Shown piece by piece: positions 35,313 through 44,818 of a stretch of 64,000 nucleotides of DNA. The position numbers and the translations under genes were made by a program. Within the stretch, counting starts at the first letter, position 1. Every line of letters begins with the position of its first letter. Source of the DNA: Paracoccaceae bacterium (GTDB taxonomy: Bacteria; Pseudomonadota; Alphaproteobacteria; Rhodobacterales; Rhodobacteraceae); the NCBI GenBank assembly GCA_020832445.1, contig JAFIEO010000029.1, forward strand, positions 186,001 through 250,000, given 5' to 3'. The notes under the pieces were generated by a model. The model was not told the origin of the DNA. It made no database searches and saw only the letters and a program-made list of their open reading frames with translations.

Positions 35313-37387
35313 ACACGGCATTACAAACATACCTGAAACCATCCAGGCTGGAACTGGGCAATTGCGCAGATACGCCGGGCGACGGGCATTGGCGATACAG
35401 CGTAGATGATGACCAGATCGGCTGGTTGGTGCTGGACCGCACGGATGCATCGGTCAACACCATCTCGGACGCTGTTCTGCGTGAACTTGAAACCCATCTT
35501 GACCGGATTAGAGCAGACATGCCCCGCGCGCTTGTCCTGCGGTCGGGCAAACCGGCAGGGTTTGCCGCAGGGGCCGATATTCGCGCCCTTGCCGCATTGG
35601 ATGCAGATGAAACCGAACAGCTTCTGACTGACGCACATGCGCTGCTGCACCAGCTTGACGGGTTGTCTTGCCCGACCATCGCGGTCGTGCATGGCCCTGC
35701 GTTGGGCGCGGGCTTTGAACTGGCGCTGGCATGTGATTACCGCATCGCCATCAACGGGGCATCCTTTGGCCTGCCAGAAGTGAAACTGGGGCTGCACCCC
35801 GGTCTGGGTGGCACGGTGCGCCTGCCCGCGTTGATCGACCCGCTTCAGGCCATGCAAATGATGCTGACGGGCAAAACCGCCCATACCGCGCGCGCAAAAA
35901 AGCTGGGCATCATGGATATGGTCATTGAAGAACGCCATTTGCGCCGCGCCATCCATGCGGTTGTGAAGGGCGAGGTGAAACAGCACAATCAAGGGTTGAC
36001 AGGCAAGGCATTCGCGCTTGCGCCCGCGCGTGCATTGGCCGCCAAGAATATGCGCCGCGAGGTGCAGAAAAAAGCCCCCCAAGAACATTACCCCGCCCCC
36101 TATGCGCTGATTGACATTTGGGCGCGGCATGGCCACGACCCGATTGCCATGCAAAAGGCGGAAATCGCGTCCTTTGCGAAGCTGCTGCAAACCGACACCA
36201 GCCGGAACCTGATCCGCGCCTTCATGCTGCGCCAAAGGCTGAAACAAGGCGCAAAGGCCGCCGATGATATTGCCCGCGTTCATGTTGTGGGCGCAGGGAT
36301 CATGGGCGCAGAAATCGCGGCATGGGTCGCATTGCATGGCAAGCAGGTGTCTGTCACCGACCCTGACCATGACGCGCTTGGCAAGATGGTCGCGCAAGCC
36401 ACGCAAATCTGCAAGGACGCCCATAAAGACAGCCTTGCCACCCGCGACACGCTGGACCGCCTGATGCCCGACCCGCAGGGATACGGTGTGCGCAACGCCG
36501 ATCTGGTGATCGAGGCGGGACCGGAAGACGCCGAACTGAAAGCAAGTATATTCGCCGATCTGGGCCGCGATATGAAATCCGGCGCGATTCTGGCCACCAA
36601 CACATCCAGCCTGCAACTGGACGAATTAAACCAACATGCGCCCGACAAGGCGCTGTTTGCGGGGCTGCATTTCTTTAACCCCGTCAGCAAGGTGCCCCTG
36701 ATCGAAGAGGTCAGCCACGACACGACCGCTGCGGACACCCGCGACCGCCTGATGGCGTTTTGCACAGCAATCGGCCGGTTGCCTGTCGCTGTGTCCAATG
36801 CCCCCGGTTTTCTGGTGAACCGCGCGCTTATGCCCTATCTGTTAGAGGCGTTGTTGCTGATGGATGAAGGCATACCAAAAGACCGCATCGACCGCGCGGC
36901 CCTTGAGTTCGGCATGCCGATGGGGCCTGTCACGCTGGCCGATCAGGTGGGCTTGGACATCTGCCTTGATGTTGCACAAAGCCTGAACGCTTCGCTGCAA
37001 ACCCCGATTGCCGACATCCCGCCCCTGCTGCGCGACAAGGTCGATGCAGGCGATCTGGGCCGCAAGACGGGGCGCGGGTTTTACGACTGGTCAAACGGCA
37101 CGCCCAAGCCCGAATCCAACGCCGCTATCAGCGCCGAATTGACCGACAGGCTGATCCTGCCAATGCTGAATGCCTGCGCGGAATGCCTGCGCAAGGGTGT
37201 TGTGGGCAGCGTGGACGATCTTGACGCCGCGATGATCTTTGCCACAGGGTTTGCGCCGTTCCGTGGTGGCCCCATGACCTACGCGCAAACGCGCGGGTTT
37301 GATACCATCCGCCAGCGTCTGGGAGAGTTGGAACAGGCCCATGGCGCACGTTTCGCACCTGACCCCTATTGGGCCGAACATGCGTGA
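35309..37387 (+). CDS. fadJ: Bifunctional enoyl-CoA hydratase/3-hydroxyacyl-CoA dehydrogenase, FadJ/FadB type
   Basis: Catalyses the two middle steps of beta-oxidation. N-terminal crotonase domain: GFAAGADIRALAAL and VHGPALGAGFELALACDYR near residue 130, LPEVKLGLHPGLGG near 160. The NAD domain begins at VHVVGAGIMGAEIAAWVALHG near 328; the catalytic His is in GLHFFNPVSKVPLIE near 455; C-terminal GRKTGRGFYDW and ATGFAPFRGGPMTYA. 692 residues from ATG 35309, which overlaps the thiolase stop by ATGA. Length lies between FadB (729) and typical single-gene forms. Confidence 0.92.
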   Translation: MNTALQTYLKPSRLELGNCADTPGDGHWRYSVDDDQIGWLVLDRTDASVNTISDAVLRELETHLDRIRADMPRALVLRSGKPAGFAAGADIRALAALDADETEQLLTDAHALLHQLDGLSCPTIAVVHGPALGAGFELALACDYRIAINGASFGLPEVKLGLHPGLGGTVRLPALIDPLQAMQMMLTGKTAHTARAKKLGIMDMVIEERHLRRAIHAVVKGEVKQHNQGLTGKAFALAPARALAAKNMRREVQKKAPQEHYPAPYALIDIWARHGHDPIAMQKAEIASFAKLLQTDTSRNLIRAFMLRQRLKQGAKAADDIARVHVVGAGIMGAEIAAWVALHGKQVSVTDPDHDALGKMVAQATQICKDAHKDSLATRDTLDRLMPDPQGYGVRNADLVIEAGPEDAELKASIFADLGRDMKSGAILATNTSSLQLDELNQHAPDKALFAGLHFFNPVSKVPLIEEVSHDTTAADTRDRLMAFCTAIGRLPVAVSNAPGFLVNRALMPYLLEALLLMDEGIPKDRIDRAALEFGMPMGPVTLADQVGLDICLDVAQSLNASLQTPIADIPPLLRDKVDAGDLGRKTGRGFYDWSNGTPKPESNAAISAELTDRLILPMLNACAECLRKGVVGSVDDLDAAMIFATGFAPFRGGPMTYAQTRGFDTIRQRLGELEQAHGARFAPDPYWAEHA

Positions 37388-39242
37388 CGCAACCGCGCAA
37401 TTCACATCAGACGAACCACTGGTTGACTGGATTTTGCAAACATTGGGGCATGATCTGCGCGTGGCCTTGCCCCTTGGGCTGGGCAAACCCGTCACGCTTG
37501 TCAACGCGTTGGCGCGCAGGGCCTGTGCGGACCCGTCCATCCGGTTACAGATATTCACCGCATTGACACTGGAACGCCCGACCCCGTCATCGGACATGGA
37601 ACGCCGGTTTCTGGAACCGGCGCTGGACCGGCTGTTTGGCGATTATCCGCAAATCGAATATGCGCGGCTGTTGCGCGCAGGTAAGCTGCCCGACAACATC
37701 AAGGGGACCGAATTTTTCCTGCAAGCCCCGAACTGGGTCAAGGTGCAGACGGTCCAGCAAAACTATGTATCGGCCAATTACACACACGCGCTGGACGTGT
37801 TGCTGGCGCAGAAACCAAACCTTGTATTGCAGCTTCTGGCCAAGGACGGGGACACATTAAGCCTGTCATGCAACACCGACATCACCACTGATTTGTTGCG
37901 ACTGCGCCGCGAAGCCAGGGCCGCATTCACCTTTGTCGGGCAGGTTCACGCTGATCTGCCGTTCATGTCCGGCCCTGCCGTGGTTGATATGTCGGAATGC
38001 GCCGCCCTGCACATGCCCGATACACCGCCGCATGCGCTGTTTTCGGTCGTCAAACAGCCCGTCAGCCTGCAAGATCATGCTATTGCGCTGCACACATCAC
38101 GGCTGATCCGCGATGGCGGCACGCTACAGATCGGCATTGGCCAGATCGGGGATGCCATCGCAAATGCCCTGATCTTGCGGCAGGGCGACAAGGTTGCGCC
38201 GCTGTGGCAGTCCTGCCCGTTTGCGCAGGCAAATGAATTCAGCGAAACAGGCCCTTTCCAGACCGGGCTTTATGGCCTGACCGAAATGCTGGTGGATGGC
38301 ATGCTGGCTTTGTTCGAACGCGGGATCATCCGGCGCGACGTGGATGGTGCGGCCATTCATGCGGGGTTTTTTCTGGACAGCCGCGATTTCTATGAACGCC
38401 TGAACGCCCTGCCACCGCCGGAGCGCGCGCGCATTGCCATGATGCCTGTGTCATTCACCAATTCACTGCTGGGCCGCGAGTCCGAAAAACGTGCTGCACG
38501 CGTTCACGCCCGCTTCATCAATTCCGCGATGATGGTTACGCTACTGGGCGCTGTCATTTCCGACGGAACCGAGAACGGGCAGGTGGTCAGCGGTGTGGGC
38601 GGTCAGTTCAACTTCGTTGATCAGGCTTTCGCGCTAAAGGATGCGCGCGCCATCATCACCCTGCCCGCAACCCGTCGCGGCAAATCGGGGCTGACATCGA
38701 ATATCCGCTTTTCCTATGGTCATGTCACGATCCCCCGCCATATGCGCGATATTGTGGTCACCGAATACGGCATTGCCGATCTGCGCGGAAAAAGCGACGC
38801 CGACACCATTGCCGCGTTGCTGGAAATTGCCGACAGCCGGTTCCAGAAAGAACTGGAAACTACCGCCAAGGCGTCCGGCAAACTGCCTGCATCTTACCGC
38901 TTGCCTGATACCGCGCGCAACAACACCCCGAAAGTGCTGCAAAACTGGCTGGCGCCGCACCGTGACACCTGTTTGCCGCCTTTCCCTTTTGGAACGGACT
39001 TCACTGAAATCGAGCAATATTTGCTGCCCGCGCTTGCTGATCTGCGCCGCGCATCGCCCCATATTCCAGCCCTTTTGCGCCTGATCATGCGAGGCTTGCG
39101 CGGCCAACCTGCCCGCCATGAACATGACGCGCTGGACCGCATGGCCTTGAGCAACCCCGATGGCATCAAGGCGCGCGCCACACAATTGGCCCTGCGCGGT
39201 GCGCTGCGCCAACACGACGACCCTGCCACAAGCGCCGCTTGA
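37380..39242 (+). CDS. Acetyl-CoA hydrolase/transferase family protein
   Basis: A 620-residue protein with the acetyl-CoA hydrolase/transferase C-terminal domain, which moves or hydrolyses CoA from short acyl-CoAs. Family marks: IQIGIGQIGDAIANALILRQ-like segment (LQIGIGQIGDAI near 270), the catalytic-region GLYGLTEMLVDGML, VSGVGGQFNFVDQAFAL near 430, and the later VVTEYGIADLRGKSD. The start at 37380 overlaps the fadJ stop by 8 bp; an in-frame upstream ATG at 37341 is possible. As last gene of the fad operon it probably recycles CoA from the acetyl-CoA produced. Substrate preference unknown. Its stop is only 9 bp from the convergent permease stop. Confidence 0.82.
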   Translation: MRDATAQFTSDEPLVDWILQTLGHDLRVALPLGLGKPVTLVNALARRACADPSIRLQIFTALTLERPTPSSDMERRFLEPALDRLFGDYPQIEYARLLRAGKLPDNIKGTEFFLQAPNWVKVQTVQQNYVSANYTHALDVLLAQKPNLVLQLLAKDGDTLSLSCNTDITTDLLRLRREARAAFTFVGQVHADLPFMSGPAVVDMSECAALHMPDTPPHALFSVVKQPVSLQDHAIALHTSRLIRDGGTLQIGIGQIGDAIANALILRQGDKVAPLWQSCPFAQANEFSETGPFQTGLYGLTEMLVDGMLALFERGIIRRDVDGAAIHAGFFLDSRDFYERLNALPPPERARIAMMPVSFTNSLLGRESEKRAARVHARFINSAMMVTLLGAVISDGTENGQVVSGVGGQFNFVDQAFALKDARAIITLPATRRGKSGLTSNIRFSYGHVTIPRHMRDIVVTEYGIADLRGKSDADTIAALLEIADSRFQKELETTAKASGKLPASYRLPDTARNNTPKVLQNWLAPHRDTCLPPFPFGTDFTEIEQYLLPALADLRRASPHIPALLRLIMRGLRGQPARHEHDALDRMALSNPDGIKARATQLALRGALRQHDDPATSAA

Positions 39243-39251
39243 TAGGCGCGG

Positions 39252-40955
39252 CTACTGCGCGACCTGCGGCTTGCGCGAAACAAGGGCCAGTGCAATTTTC
39301 ATCATGCCCAATGCAACCAGAACAACCGCCATTATACACACAGAAAAAGCTGCCGCCTGCGTTGCAAACCCTGCCTGATCCAGCCGCAACACGGACACCG
39401 CGCCAACACTAAGCCGCGGTGTTATCAGGAATATCACCGCCGAGAGTGTCACCATCGAGCGCATGAACAGGAAAAAGAACACGGCAACCAATGTCGGCAG
39501 CATTATGGGCAGAACGACATCGCGCAACCCCTGCAACGTATTTCCGCCAATGCAGGTTACTGTTTCTTCCAGTTGGGCAGGAACTGCACGAATGCCGGAT
39601 ACCATCGTCAGAAAGCCCTGCGAATGGTAGTGATAGAAATTGCACAGCGCGATCAGAAGCGTTGTGCCATACAGCATGCCCGGTATCGCCCCGGCCACAT
39701 TGAACGACAGCACATAGGCAAGGCCCAGCACCAAGCCCGGCACGCCAACCGGCACGATGGCCAGCAGATACACCGCCTTTGCCATACCGCGCCCCAGACG
39801 GCGCTGGGACACCACCAGCATAAACAGCATAAGCGTGCCAATCACGGCGGCCTGTGTCGATACGATCAACGAAATCCACAGCGGCCCATACCCGCCCTGC
39901 GCGGTAATGTTGTAGTTGCGCAAGGTCAGGTCCAGCCGATATGGCCACAGCGTGACAAAGCTGGCGTAAACCACAGTAGCCACTACGGCGATCAGGAACA
40001 CTGCAGTTCCATAGCCAAGAATGCCCAAGGGTATGTCACGCAACAGCCGCCTGTCCGGTGCCACCGGCATAGCGCCTTCGGTCGCGCCGCTGGTGTGGCG
40101 TTGCGCAGCGATTTTTTCGATATAAAAGGCCATAAGCGTGGGAATAAGCAGCAAAATGCCAATCACCGCGCCCATGTTGAAATTCATCTGCCCGACAACC
40201 TGCGCGTATATCTCGGTCGCAAGGACACGATAATTGCCCCCGATGACTGCCGCATTCCCGAAATCGGTAATCGTGACGGTGAAGCACACGAAAGCAGCAC
40301 TCAGCAGCCCGAAACGCGCATTCGGTAAGGTGATATCCACGAACCGCCGCCACGGCGTTGCGCCAAGCATCATGGCCGCGTCATATTGCCGTGTATCGGA
40401 TTGGCGCAACGATGCCTGAATGATCATCACGGCCTGTGGCAGCGCATACATGGAATTGGAAATAACCAGCCCCCAAAGCCCGTAGATTTGCAGGTTCCAC
40501 CCTGTCGCCTGACTGATCAGGCCGTTGCGCCCGAACAGAAATATCAACCCCAGCGCCTGCACAAGCGACGGGGCCAGAAGCGGCAGCAGCAGCGCAATCG
40601 AAATCACCCATCTTAGCCGCGCGCGGGTGCGCTGCAAAAGATAGGCAATCGCAAACCCCAACAAGACGCAAATCAGCGTGGTCAGGCCACTCATGACCAG
40701 CGAATTGCGCACCACACCCAGAATATGCCCCATTGACAGGACATCAATGTAATTGCCAACGCCCAGATTGCCGTCGCGCTGAACAAAACTGCGCTGGACA
40801 ATCAACGCAAGCGGGTAAAGGAAAAACAGCCCCAAGCCGATCAATGGCACCCAAAGGCTGGTAAGATACAAACTCCGTGCAAGGGGCGGTATGACAAGCG
40901 GCTTCGTGCGGGCAATCCTGCGGGGCGGGTGTGATTGTGTCGGGCCGACTGTCAT
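39252..40955 (-). CDS. Fused ABC permease of the iron/2-aminoethylphosphonate/thiamine type
   Basis: A 567-residue permease with two homologous membrane halves and about 12 helices, as in FbpB/PhnV-type transporters. The two EAA-like loops are LRQSDTRQYDAAMMLGATPW near residue 200 and VPAQLEETVTCIGGNTL near 470. It is the last gene of a minus-strand operon after a binding protein and an ATPase, overlapping the ATPase stop by 4 bp. Substrate could be ferric iron or an organophosphorus compound; the divergent phosphatase gene favours the latter. That is inference. Confidence 0.85.
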   Translation of the reverse strand: MTVGPTQSHPPRRIARTKPLVIPPLARSLYLTSLWVPLIGLGLFFLYPLALIVQRSFVQRDGNLGVGNYIDVLSMGHILGVVRNSLVMSGLTTLICVLLGFAIAYLLQRTRARLRWVISIALLLPLLAPSLVQALGLIFLFGRNGLISQATGWNLQIYGLWGLVISNSMYALPQAVMIIQASLRQSDTRQYDAAMMLGATPWRRFVDITLPNARFGLLSAAFVCFTVTITDFGNAAVIGGNYRVLATEIYAQVVGQMNFNMGAVIGILLLIPTLMAFYIEKIAAQRHTSGATEGAMPVAPDRRLLRDIPLGILGYGTAVFLIAVVATVVYASFVTLWPYRLDLTLRNYNITAQGGYGPLWISLIVSTQAAVIGTLMLFMLVVSQRRLGRGMAKAVYLLAIVPVGVPGLVLGLAYVLSFNVAGAIPGMLYGTTLLIALCNFYHYHSQGFLTMVSGIRAVPAQLEETVTCIGGNTLQGLRDVVLPIMLPTLVAVFFFLFMRSMVTLSAVIFLITPRLSVGAVSVLRLDQAGFATQAAAFSVCIMAVVLVALGMMKIALALVSRKPQVAQ

Positions 40956-41950
40956 GCGCGCACCCAGACACCGGCATCGGGCGCCACCGAAATGGCAACG
41001 CGGTCACCTGTTTTCAGGCCCTGACTGTGATGGCTTTCTGCAAGAAGGGTTGTTTCACCAAGATCGACGGTCAATCGTGTGACATTGCCCAGAAAACTGG
41101 CATGTGTGATACAGGCCTGCGCGCCGTCCGATATGGATACCGAAATATCTTCGGGGCGCAGGGCCAGCAAATGCTGCGCGTCCGGCGCGTGACTGCCCAG
41201 ATCAGGCAACACCGTCTGTGCCAGTTGCGGCGTCAGGAAATTGGAAATCCCCACAAAATCTGCAACAAATCTGGTGCGCGGGCGTGAATAGATTTCTTTT
41301 GGCGTGCCGATCTGTTCGATTTTTCCTGCATTCATGCAAACGATTTTGTCTGCCATGATCAACGCCTCTTCCTGATCATGGGTAACCATGATCGTGGGAA
41401 TGCGCAGACGGCGCTGGACATCGCGGATTTCCAGACGTAAATCATTGCGGACCCGCGCATCCAGCGCGGATAGCGGCTCATCCAGCAACAGAAGGGCCGG
41501 GTCCACCGCAAGCGCCCTTGCGATTGCCACGCGTTGTTGCTGCCCGCCGGACAGTTGATAGGGATAGCGCTGCGCAAAAGATTGCAAATGCACAAGCTCC
41601 ATCAGTTTTTGCACCTTGGCTGCGCGTTCGACGGGTGGGGTTTTGCGAATGCGCAGCCCATACCCGATATTGTCGGCCACCGTCATATGCTGGAATAGGG
41701 AATAGGATTGAAACACAATCCCGAACCCGCGATTTTGCGCACCGACTGTGCTTAGATCTTTTCCTGCCAGTTCCAACGTGCCCGCGCTATATGGCTCCAG
41801 CCCCGCAATGATGCGCAGCAATGTGGTTTTTCCACAACCTGAAGGGCCAAGAAGGCAAACAAATTCCTCGTCCCCGACATCCAGATCGACATCGGATAAT
41901 GCCTGAAACTGACCATAGTATTTTTCAAGGTTACGGATTTTCAACTGCAT
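40952..41950 (-). CDS. ABC ATPase of Fbp/PotA type
   Basis: A 332-residue ATPase energising the fused permease. Walker A GPSGCGKTT near residue 38, signature LSGGQQQRVAIARALAV near 134, Walker B LLLLDEPLSALDA near 157, and a C-terminal TOBE domain (LALRPEDISVSI). The start at 41950 (MQLKIRNLEKYYGQ) is preferred because the longer frame to 42004 runs into a stable hairpin. Follows the binding-protein gene; the hairpin sits between them. Confidence 0.88.
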   Translation of the reverse strand: MQLKIRNLEKYYGQFQALSDVDLDVGDEEFVCLLGPSGCGKTTLLRIIAGLEPYSAGTLELAGKDLSTVGAQNRGFGIVFQSYSLFQHMTVADNIGYGLRIRKTPPVERAAKVQKLMELVHLQSFAQRYPYQLSGGQQQRVAIARALAVDPALLLLDEPLSALDARVRNDLRLEIRDVQRRLRIPTIMVTHDQEEALIMADKIVCMNAGKIEQIGTPKEIYSRPRTRFVADFVGISNFLTPQLAQTVLPDLGSHAPDAQHLLALRPEDISVSISDGAQACITHASFLGNVTRLTVDLGETTLLAESHHSQGLKTGDRVAISVAPDAGVWVRA

Positions 41951-41977
41951 GGCGGCTCTCTGTGTTGGATCAGGCTT

Positions 41978-42004
41978 GTGGCGGCGCCGGTGAAACGCCG
42001 CCAC
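41978..42004 (-). terminator. Intercistronic hairpin after binding-protein gene
   Basis: GTGGCGGCG/CGCCGCCAC, nine perfect pairs with a nine-base loop, between the binding-protein stop (42025) and the ATPase start. Probably attenuates distal genes or stabilises the upstream mRNA, giving excess binding protein. Confidence 0.6.
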
Positions 42005-42024
42005 TGTTGAATTATCTGGCCCTG

Positions 42025-43035
42025 TCAGCGCCCGACCAATTCGCGCCAGCGTTCAATGATCGCGTCACGTTGCGCACCCGATGTGGCAAAATCCATTGGG
42101 AACAACACTTCGGACAGATCTTCCGGCAACCCTGCCTGCGCCGCAAGCGGTGATCTTGGAACACCGGGCAAGGTGATCAACGCCTTGTTTTCAGAATAGA
42201 CCTGCGCGGCGCTTTCCGACAATGTCCAGTCAAGGAAGCGGCGCGCGTCGTCTGCATTGCTGCTGCCACTGATCAGGGCGTTCGCTTCAAGTTCAAAACC
42301 GGCGAAATCTGACGGGATAACCATTTCCAGCGGGAAGCCCTGTTCAATGCCTTGCATCGCCACAAAGGACAAAGACGCCCCGACGGTGTATTCACCCACC
42401 TGCGCCATGCGGCATGGCCGTGATCCCGACGTGGTATATTGTGCCATGTTCGGGTCCAGATCCTGAATCAGCTGCCAGCCTGCGTCTTCGCCAGCGCCTT
42501 GCAGGATGGCAGAAATCTGCAAGAACCCTGTGCCGGATGAACCGGGGTCAGGCATGACAATTTCACCCTCGAATGCCGGGTCGGTCAGATCGGCCCATGA
42601 CTGCGGCATTGGCGCACCGATCTGTTCCAGCCGCATGGTATTCACACAGAATGCGCCCATATAGCCAATCGGGGCAAACCAGCGGTTCTCGGCATCGCGA
42701 AATTGCGTGGGCAGATCGTCAATGCCTTCGGGTGCGTGTGTGTCCAGCAGGTCATAAATGGCGGGGTTCAGAATGTTGGTGACCGCAAAGCCCCACAAGA
42801 CATCCGCCTGCGGATTTCCCGCCTCGGCGATCAGGCGTGCGCCAAGATTACCCGTCGACAGACGCAGGACATTCACTGTCAGATCAGGCATCGCCTCTTG
42901 GGCGGCTTCAAGATAGGCCGCGATTTCCTCATCTTCCAGCGCGGAATAGACAGTTATTTCCCCTGAAATCGCGGGGGCAGCCAGAAGGCCGGTTACGGCA
43001 AGCGATGCGGAAAACCGGGTTATGGTCTGTCTCAT
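42025..43035 (-). CDS. ABC substrate-binding protein, Fbp/PhnS-like
   Basis: A 336-residue periplasmic protein. Signal peptide RFSASLAVTGLLAAPAIS, mature start near GEITVYSALEDEE, which is the family's first strand. LIAEAGNPQADVLWGFAV and MPDPGSSGTGFLQISAIL match class II binding proteins for iron or 2-aminoethylphosphonate. It lacks the obvious pair of adjacent tyrosines that bind iron in FbpA (a single Tyr in VYSE), so an organic ligand is more likely. First gene of the operon, divergent from an IMPase-like gene. Confidence 0.83.
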   Translation of the reverse strand: MRQTITRFSASLAVTGLLAAPAISGEITVYSALEDEEIAAYLEAAQEAMPDLTVNVLRLSTGNLGARLIAEAGNPQADVLWGFAVTNILNPAIYDLLDTHAPEGIDDLPTQFRDAENRWFAPIGYMGAFCVNTMRLEQIGAPMPQSWADLTDPAFEGEIVMPDPGSSGTGFLQISAILQGAGEDAGWQLIQDLDPNMAQYTTSGSRPCRMAQVGEYTVGASLSFVAMQGIEQGFPLEMVIPSDFAGFELEANALISGSSNADDARRFLDWTLSESAAQVYSENKALITLPGVPRSPLAAQAGLPEDLSEVLFPMDFATSGAQRDAIIERWRELVGR

Positions 43036-43054
43036 GTTGCGTCTCCTGTTGATA

Positions 43055-43087
43055 AGCTTGGAAATTCAGGATAACTCAGCTTGGAAA
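43055..43087. promoter_or_regulatory. Direct repeats AGCTTGGAAA, candidate DeoR operator
   Basis: The decamer AGCTTGGAAA occurs at 43055-43064 and 43078-43087, 23 bp apart, in the divergent promoter between the ABC operon and the IMPase/DeoR operon (43036-43157). DeoR/GlpR repressors commonly bind short direct repeats. Target and regulator are linked only by position. Confidence 0.5.
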
Positions 43088-43157
43088 ATGTGGCAATCTG
43101 TGTTTTTGTGTAAAAAATGGTTATATTTTAAGCGCCAGCACAACGAGGAAGTACAAG

Positions 43158-43958
43158 ATGGAAGCAATGCAGTATCCCTCTCGGGAAATTGCCGGGTTTG
43201 CGCAGGACGTGGCCCGACAGGCGGGCATGCGGGCGCTTGAATCGTTCCGCAAACCTGTTCCCGTTGAAACAAAAGCGGATGCCAGCCCTGTCACAGACGC
43301 AGACCGGCAGACTGAACTGTTTTTGCGCGCAGCCATTTCCGAACGCTTTCCAGACCATGCCATCTGGGGCGAGGAGTTCGGCGGCGCATCCGAACCCGAT
43401 GGCCCGCTATGGGTCATTGACCCCATCGACGGCACGCGCAGCTTTATCACCGGATCGCCACTATGGGGCACGCTTCTTGCGCTGTTTGACGATGGCCAAC
43501 CAAAGATTGGCGTCATCGAAATGCCAGCGCTAAACGAACGCTGGGTAGGGCAAAGCGGGGCTGGCAGTTGGTTCAGTGACAAAAACGAAAGCCCCCAAGC
43601 CTGCCATGTCAGGCCGTGCAGGAACATTTCAGAAGCGCGGTTCTACACAACATCGCCACGATATTTCACCACACCCGAGCGTGGCGCGATCGAGCGGATT
43701 TGCGACAAGGTCGACATTGCCCGTTTCGGGGGGGATTGCTACAATTACGGGATGCTTGCATCAGGCCAGATTGATCTTGTGGTCGAAACTCTTTTGCAAC
43801 CTTATGACTACCTTGCCCTTGTTCCCATAATTGAAGAAGCTGGCGGTATTATAACCGATTGGGCGGGTGCACCGCTAGGGCTGCACTCGGACGGGCGCGT
43901 GATTGCGGCGGCCACGCCCGATCTTCATGCCGCCGCACTTGAGATGTTGAAGGTATAG
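43158..43958 (+). CDS. Inositol-monophosphatase family phosphatase (HisN-like)
   Basis: A 266-residue Mg-dependent phosphatase. Metal site residues are visible in IWGEEFGG near residue 74 and WVIDPIDGTRSF near 93; the second in FGGDCYNYGMLASGQIDLVV near 200. The WGEEFGG plus YNYGMLA form is closest to HisN-type histidinol-phosphate phosphatases and related phosphoesterases. It is divergent from a Fbp/PhnS-type importer and followed four bases later by a DeoR regulator, so it may dephosphorylate an imported phosphoester. The specific substrate cannot be read from sequence. Confidence 0.87.
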   Translation: MEAMQYPSREIAGFAQDVARQAGMRALESFRKPVPVETKADASPVTDADRQTELFLRAAISERFPDHAIWGEEFGGASEPDGPLWVIDPIDGTRSFITGSPLWGTLLALFDDGQPKIGVIEMPALNERWVGQSGAGSWFSDKNESPQACHVRPCRNISEARFYTTSPRYFTTPERGAIERICDKVDIARFGGDCYNYGMLASGQIDLVVETLLQPYDYLALVPIIEEAGGIITDWAGAPLGLHSDGRVIAAATPDLHAAALEMLKV

Positions 43959-43962
43959 GATC

Positions 43963-44754
43963 ATGTGGCAAGAGGAACGACGCCAGCGGCTGCGCGCGCT
44001 ACTGGCCACTTTTGGCGGCGTTTCTGTCGATCGTGTAACCGAAGAATTCGGTGTCTCTCGCGAAACCATCCGGCGCGATTTGCTGGAAATGGAACTGAAC
44101 GGCGAATTGAAACGTGTCAGGGGTGGGGCCGTTCCGCATGCTGAACTGCGCGAACCCCCCTATGCCGAACGACAGGCCGTCCGGTTGCGGGAAAAGCGCC
44201 AGATCGCAGCGTCTGCTGCAAGCCTTGTGGAATCCGGCCAGACACTTTTGCTGGATGCTGGCAGCACGACAGCAATTCTGTCGGAACGGTTGTCGCAATT
44301 AAGCGGGCTGACGATCATCACCAATTCGGTGGATGTGGCCAGCCGCATCGGCACACCCGATTCCACGCAGGACCGGCGCAACAAAGTGGTATTGATTGGC
44401 GGCAGGTTTACGGCACAACCGCCCGCGACCTTTGGCGCCAGCGCGATCAACGAAATCATGCGCTATAATGCAGATGTCGCGTTTGTGTCGCCCTTTGGTC
44501 TGGATGCCCGCGCAGGCGCGACCAGCTATGATCCGGATGAAGCGGAAATTGCACGCGCAATGGTGGCGTGCAGCAAGAAGACCATTCTGCTTGCCGATTA
44601 TTCCAAACTTGGTGTTGTAAGCCGTGTTTCATATTGCACCATAGACGCGCTAGATACCATAATTCTTGACCGCAGCGCCCGGACGCATGCCGAGATCGCG
44701 AATTTCAAGAAAACGAAATCAAATATTATCTTTGCGCAAAAGCGGTCGGCGTGA
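43963..44754 (+). CDS. DeoR/GlpR-family regulator
   Basis: A 263-residue repressor. N-terminal HTH: RLRALLATFGGVSVDRVTEE and FGVSRETIRRDLLEMELNGE, residues 9-47. Sensor domain: LLLDAGSTTAILSERL near 93 and ILLADYSKLGVVSR near 213, the sugar-phosphate-binding parts of the family. It follows the phosphatase gene by four bases. DeoR proteins usually sense phosphorylated sugars, in keeping with a phosphoester uptake/dephosphorylation locus. Candidate operator at 43055-43087. Confidence 0.9.
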   Translation: MWQEERRQRLRALLATFGGVSVDRVTEEFGVSRETIRRDLLEMELNGELKRVRGGAVPHAELREPPYAERQAVRLREKRQIAASAASLVESGQTLLLDAGSTTAILSERLSQLSGLTIITNSVDVASRIGTPDSTQDRRNKVVLIGGRFTAQPPATFGASAINEIMRYNADVAFVSPFGLDARAGATSYDPDEAEIARAMVACSKKTILLADYSKLGVVSRVSYCTIDALDTIILDRSARTHAEIANFKKTKSNIIFAQKRSA

Positions 44755-44818
44755 CGCCCCGCAAACGGGCAAATATGCCCCCTGCCCTGCCGGCATGATC
44801 ACTGTCTTGCGCACGCAA

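Noticed and set aside
35321-36616. 431-codon minus-strand frame opposite fadJ
   Set aside because: Antisense shadow of a well-supported gene, rich in His/Gln/Arg as expected from the opposite strand of GC-rich coding DNA.
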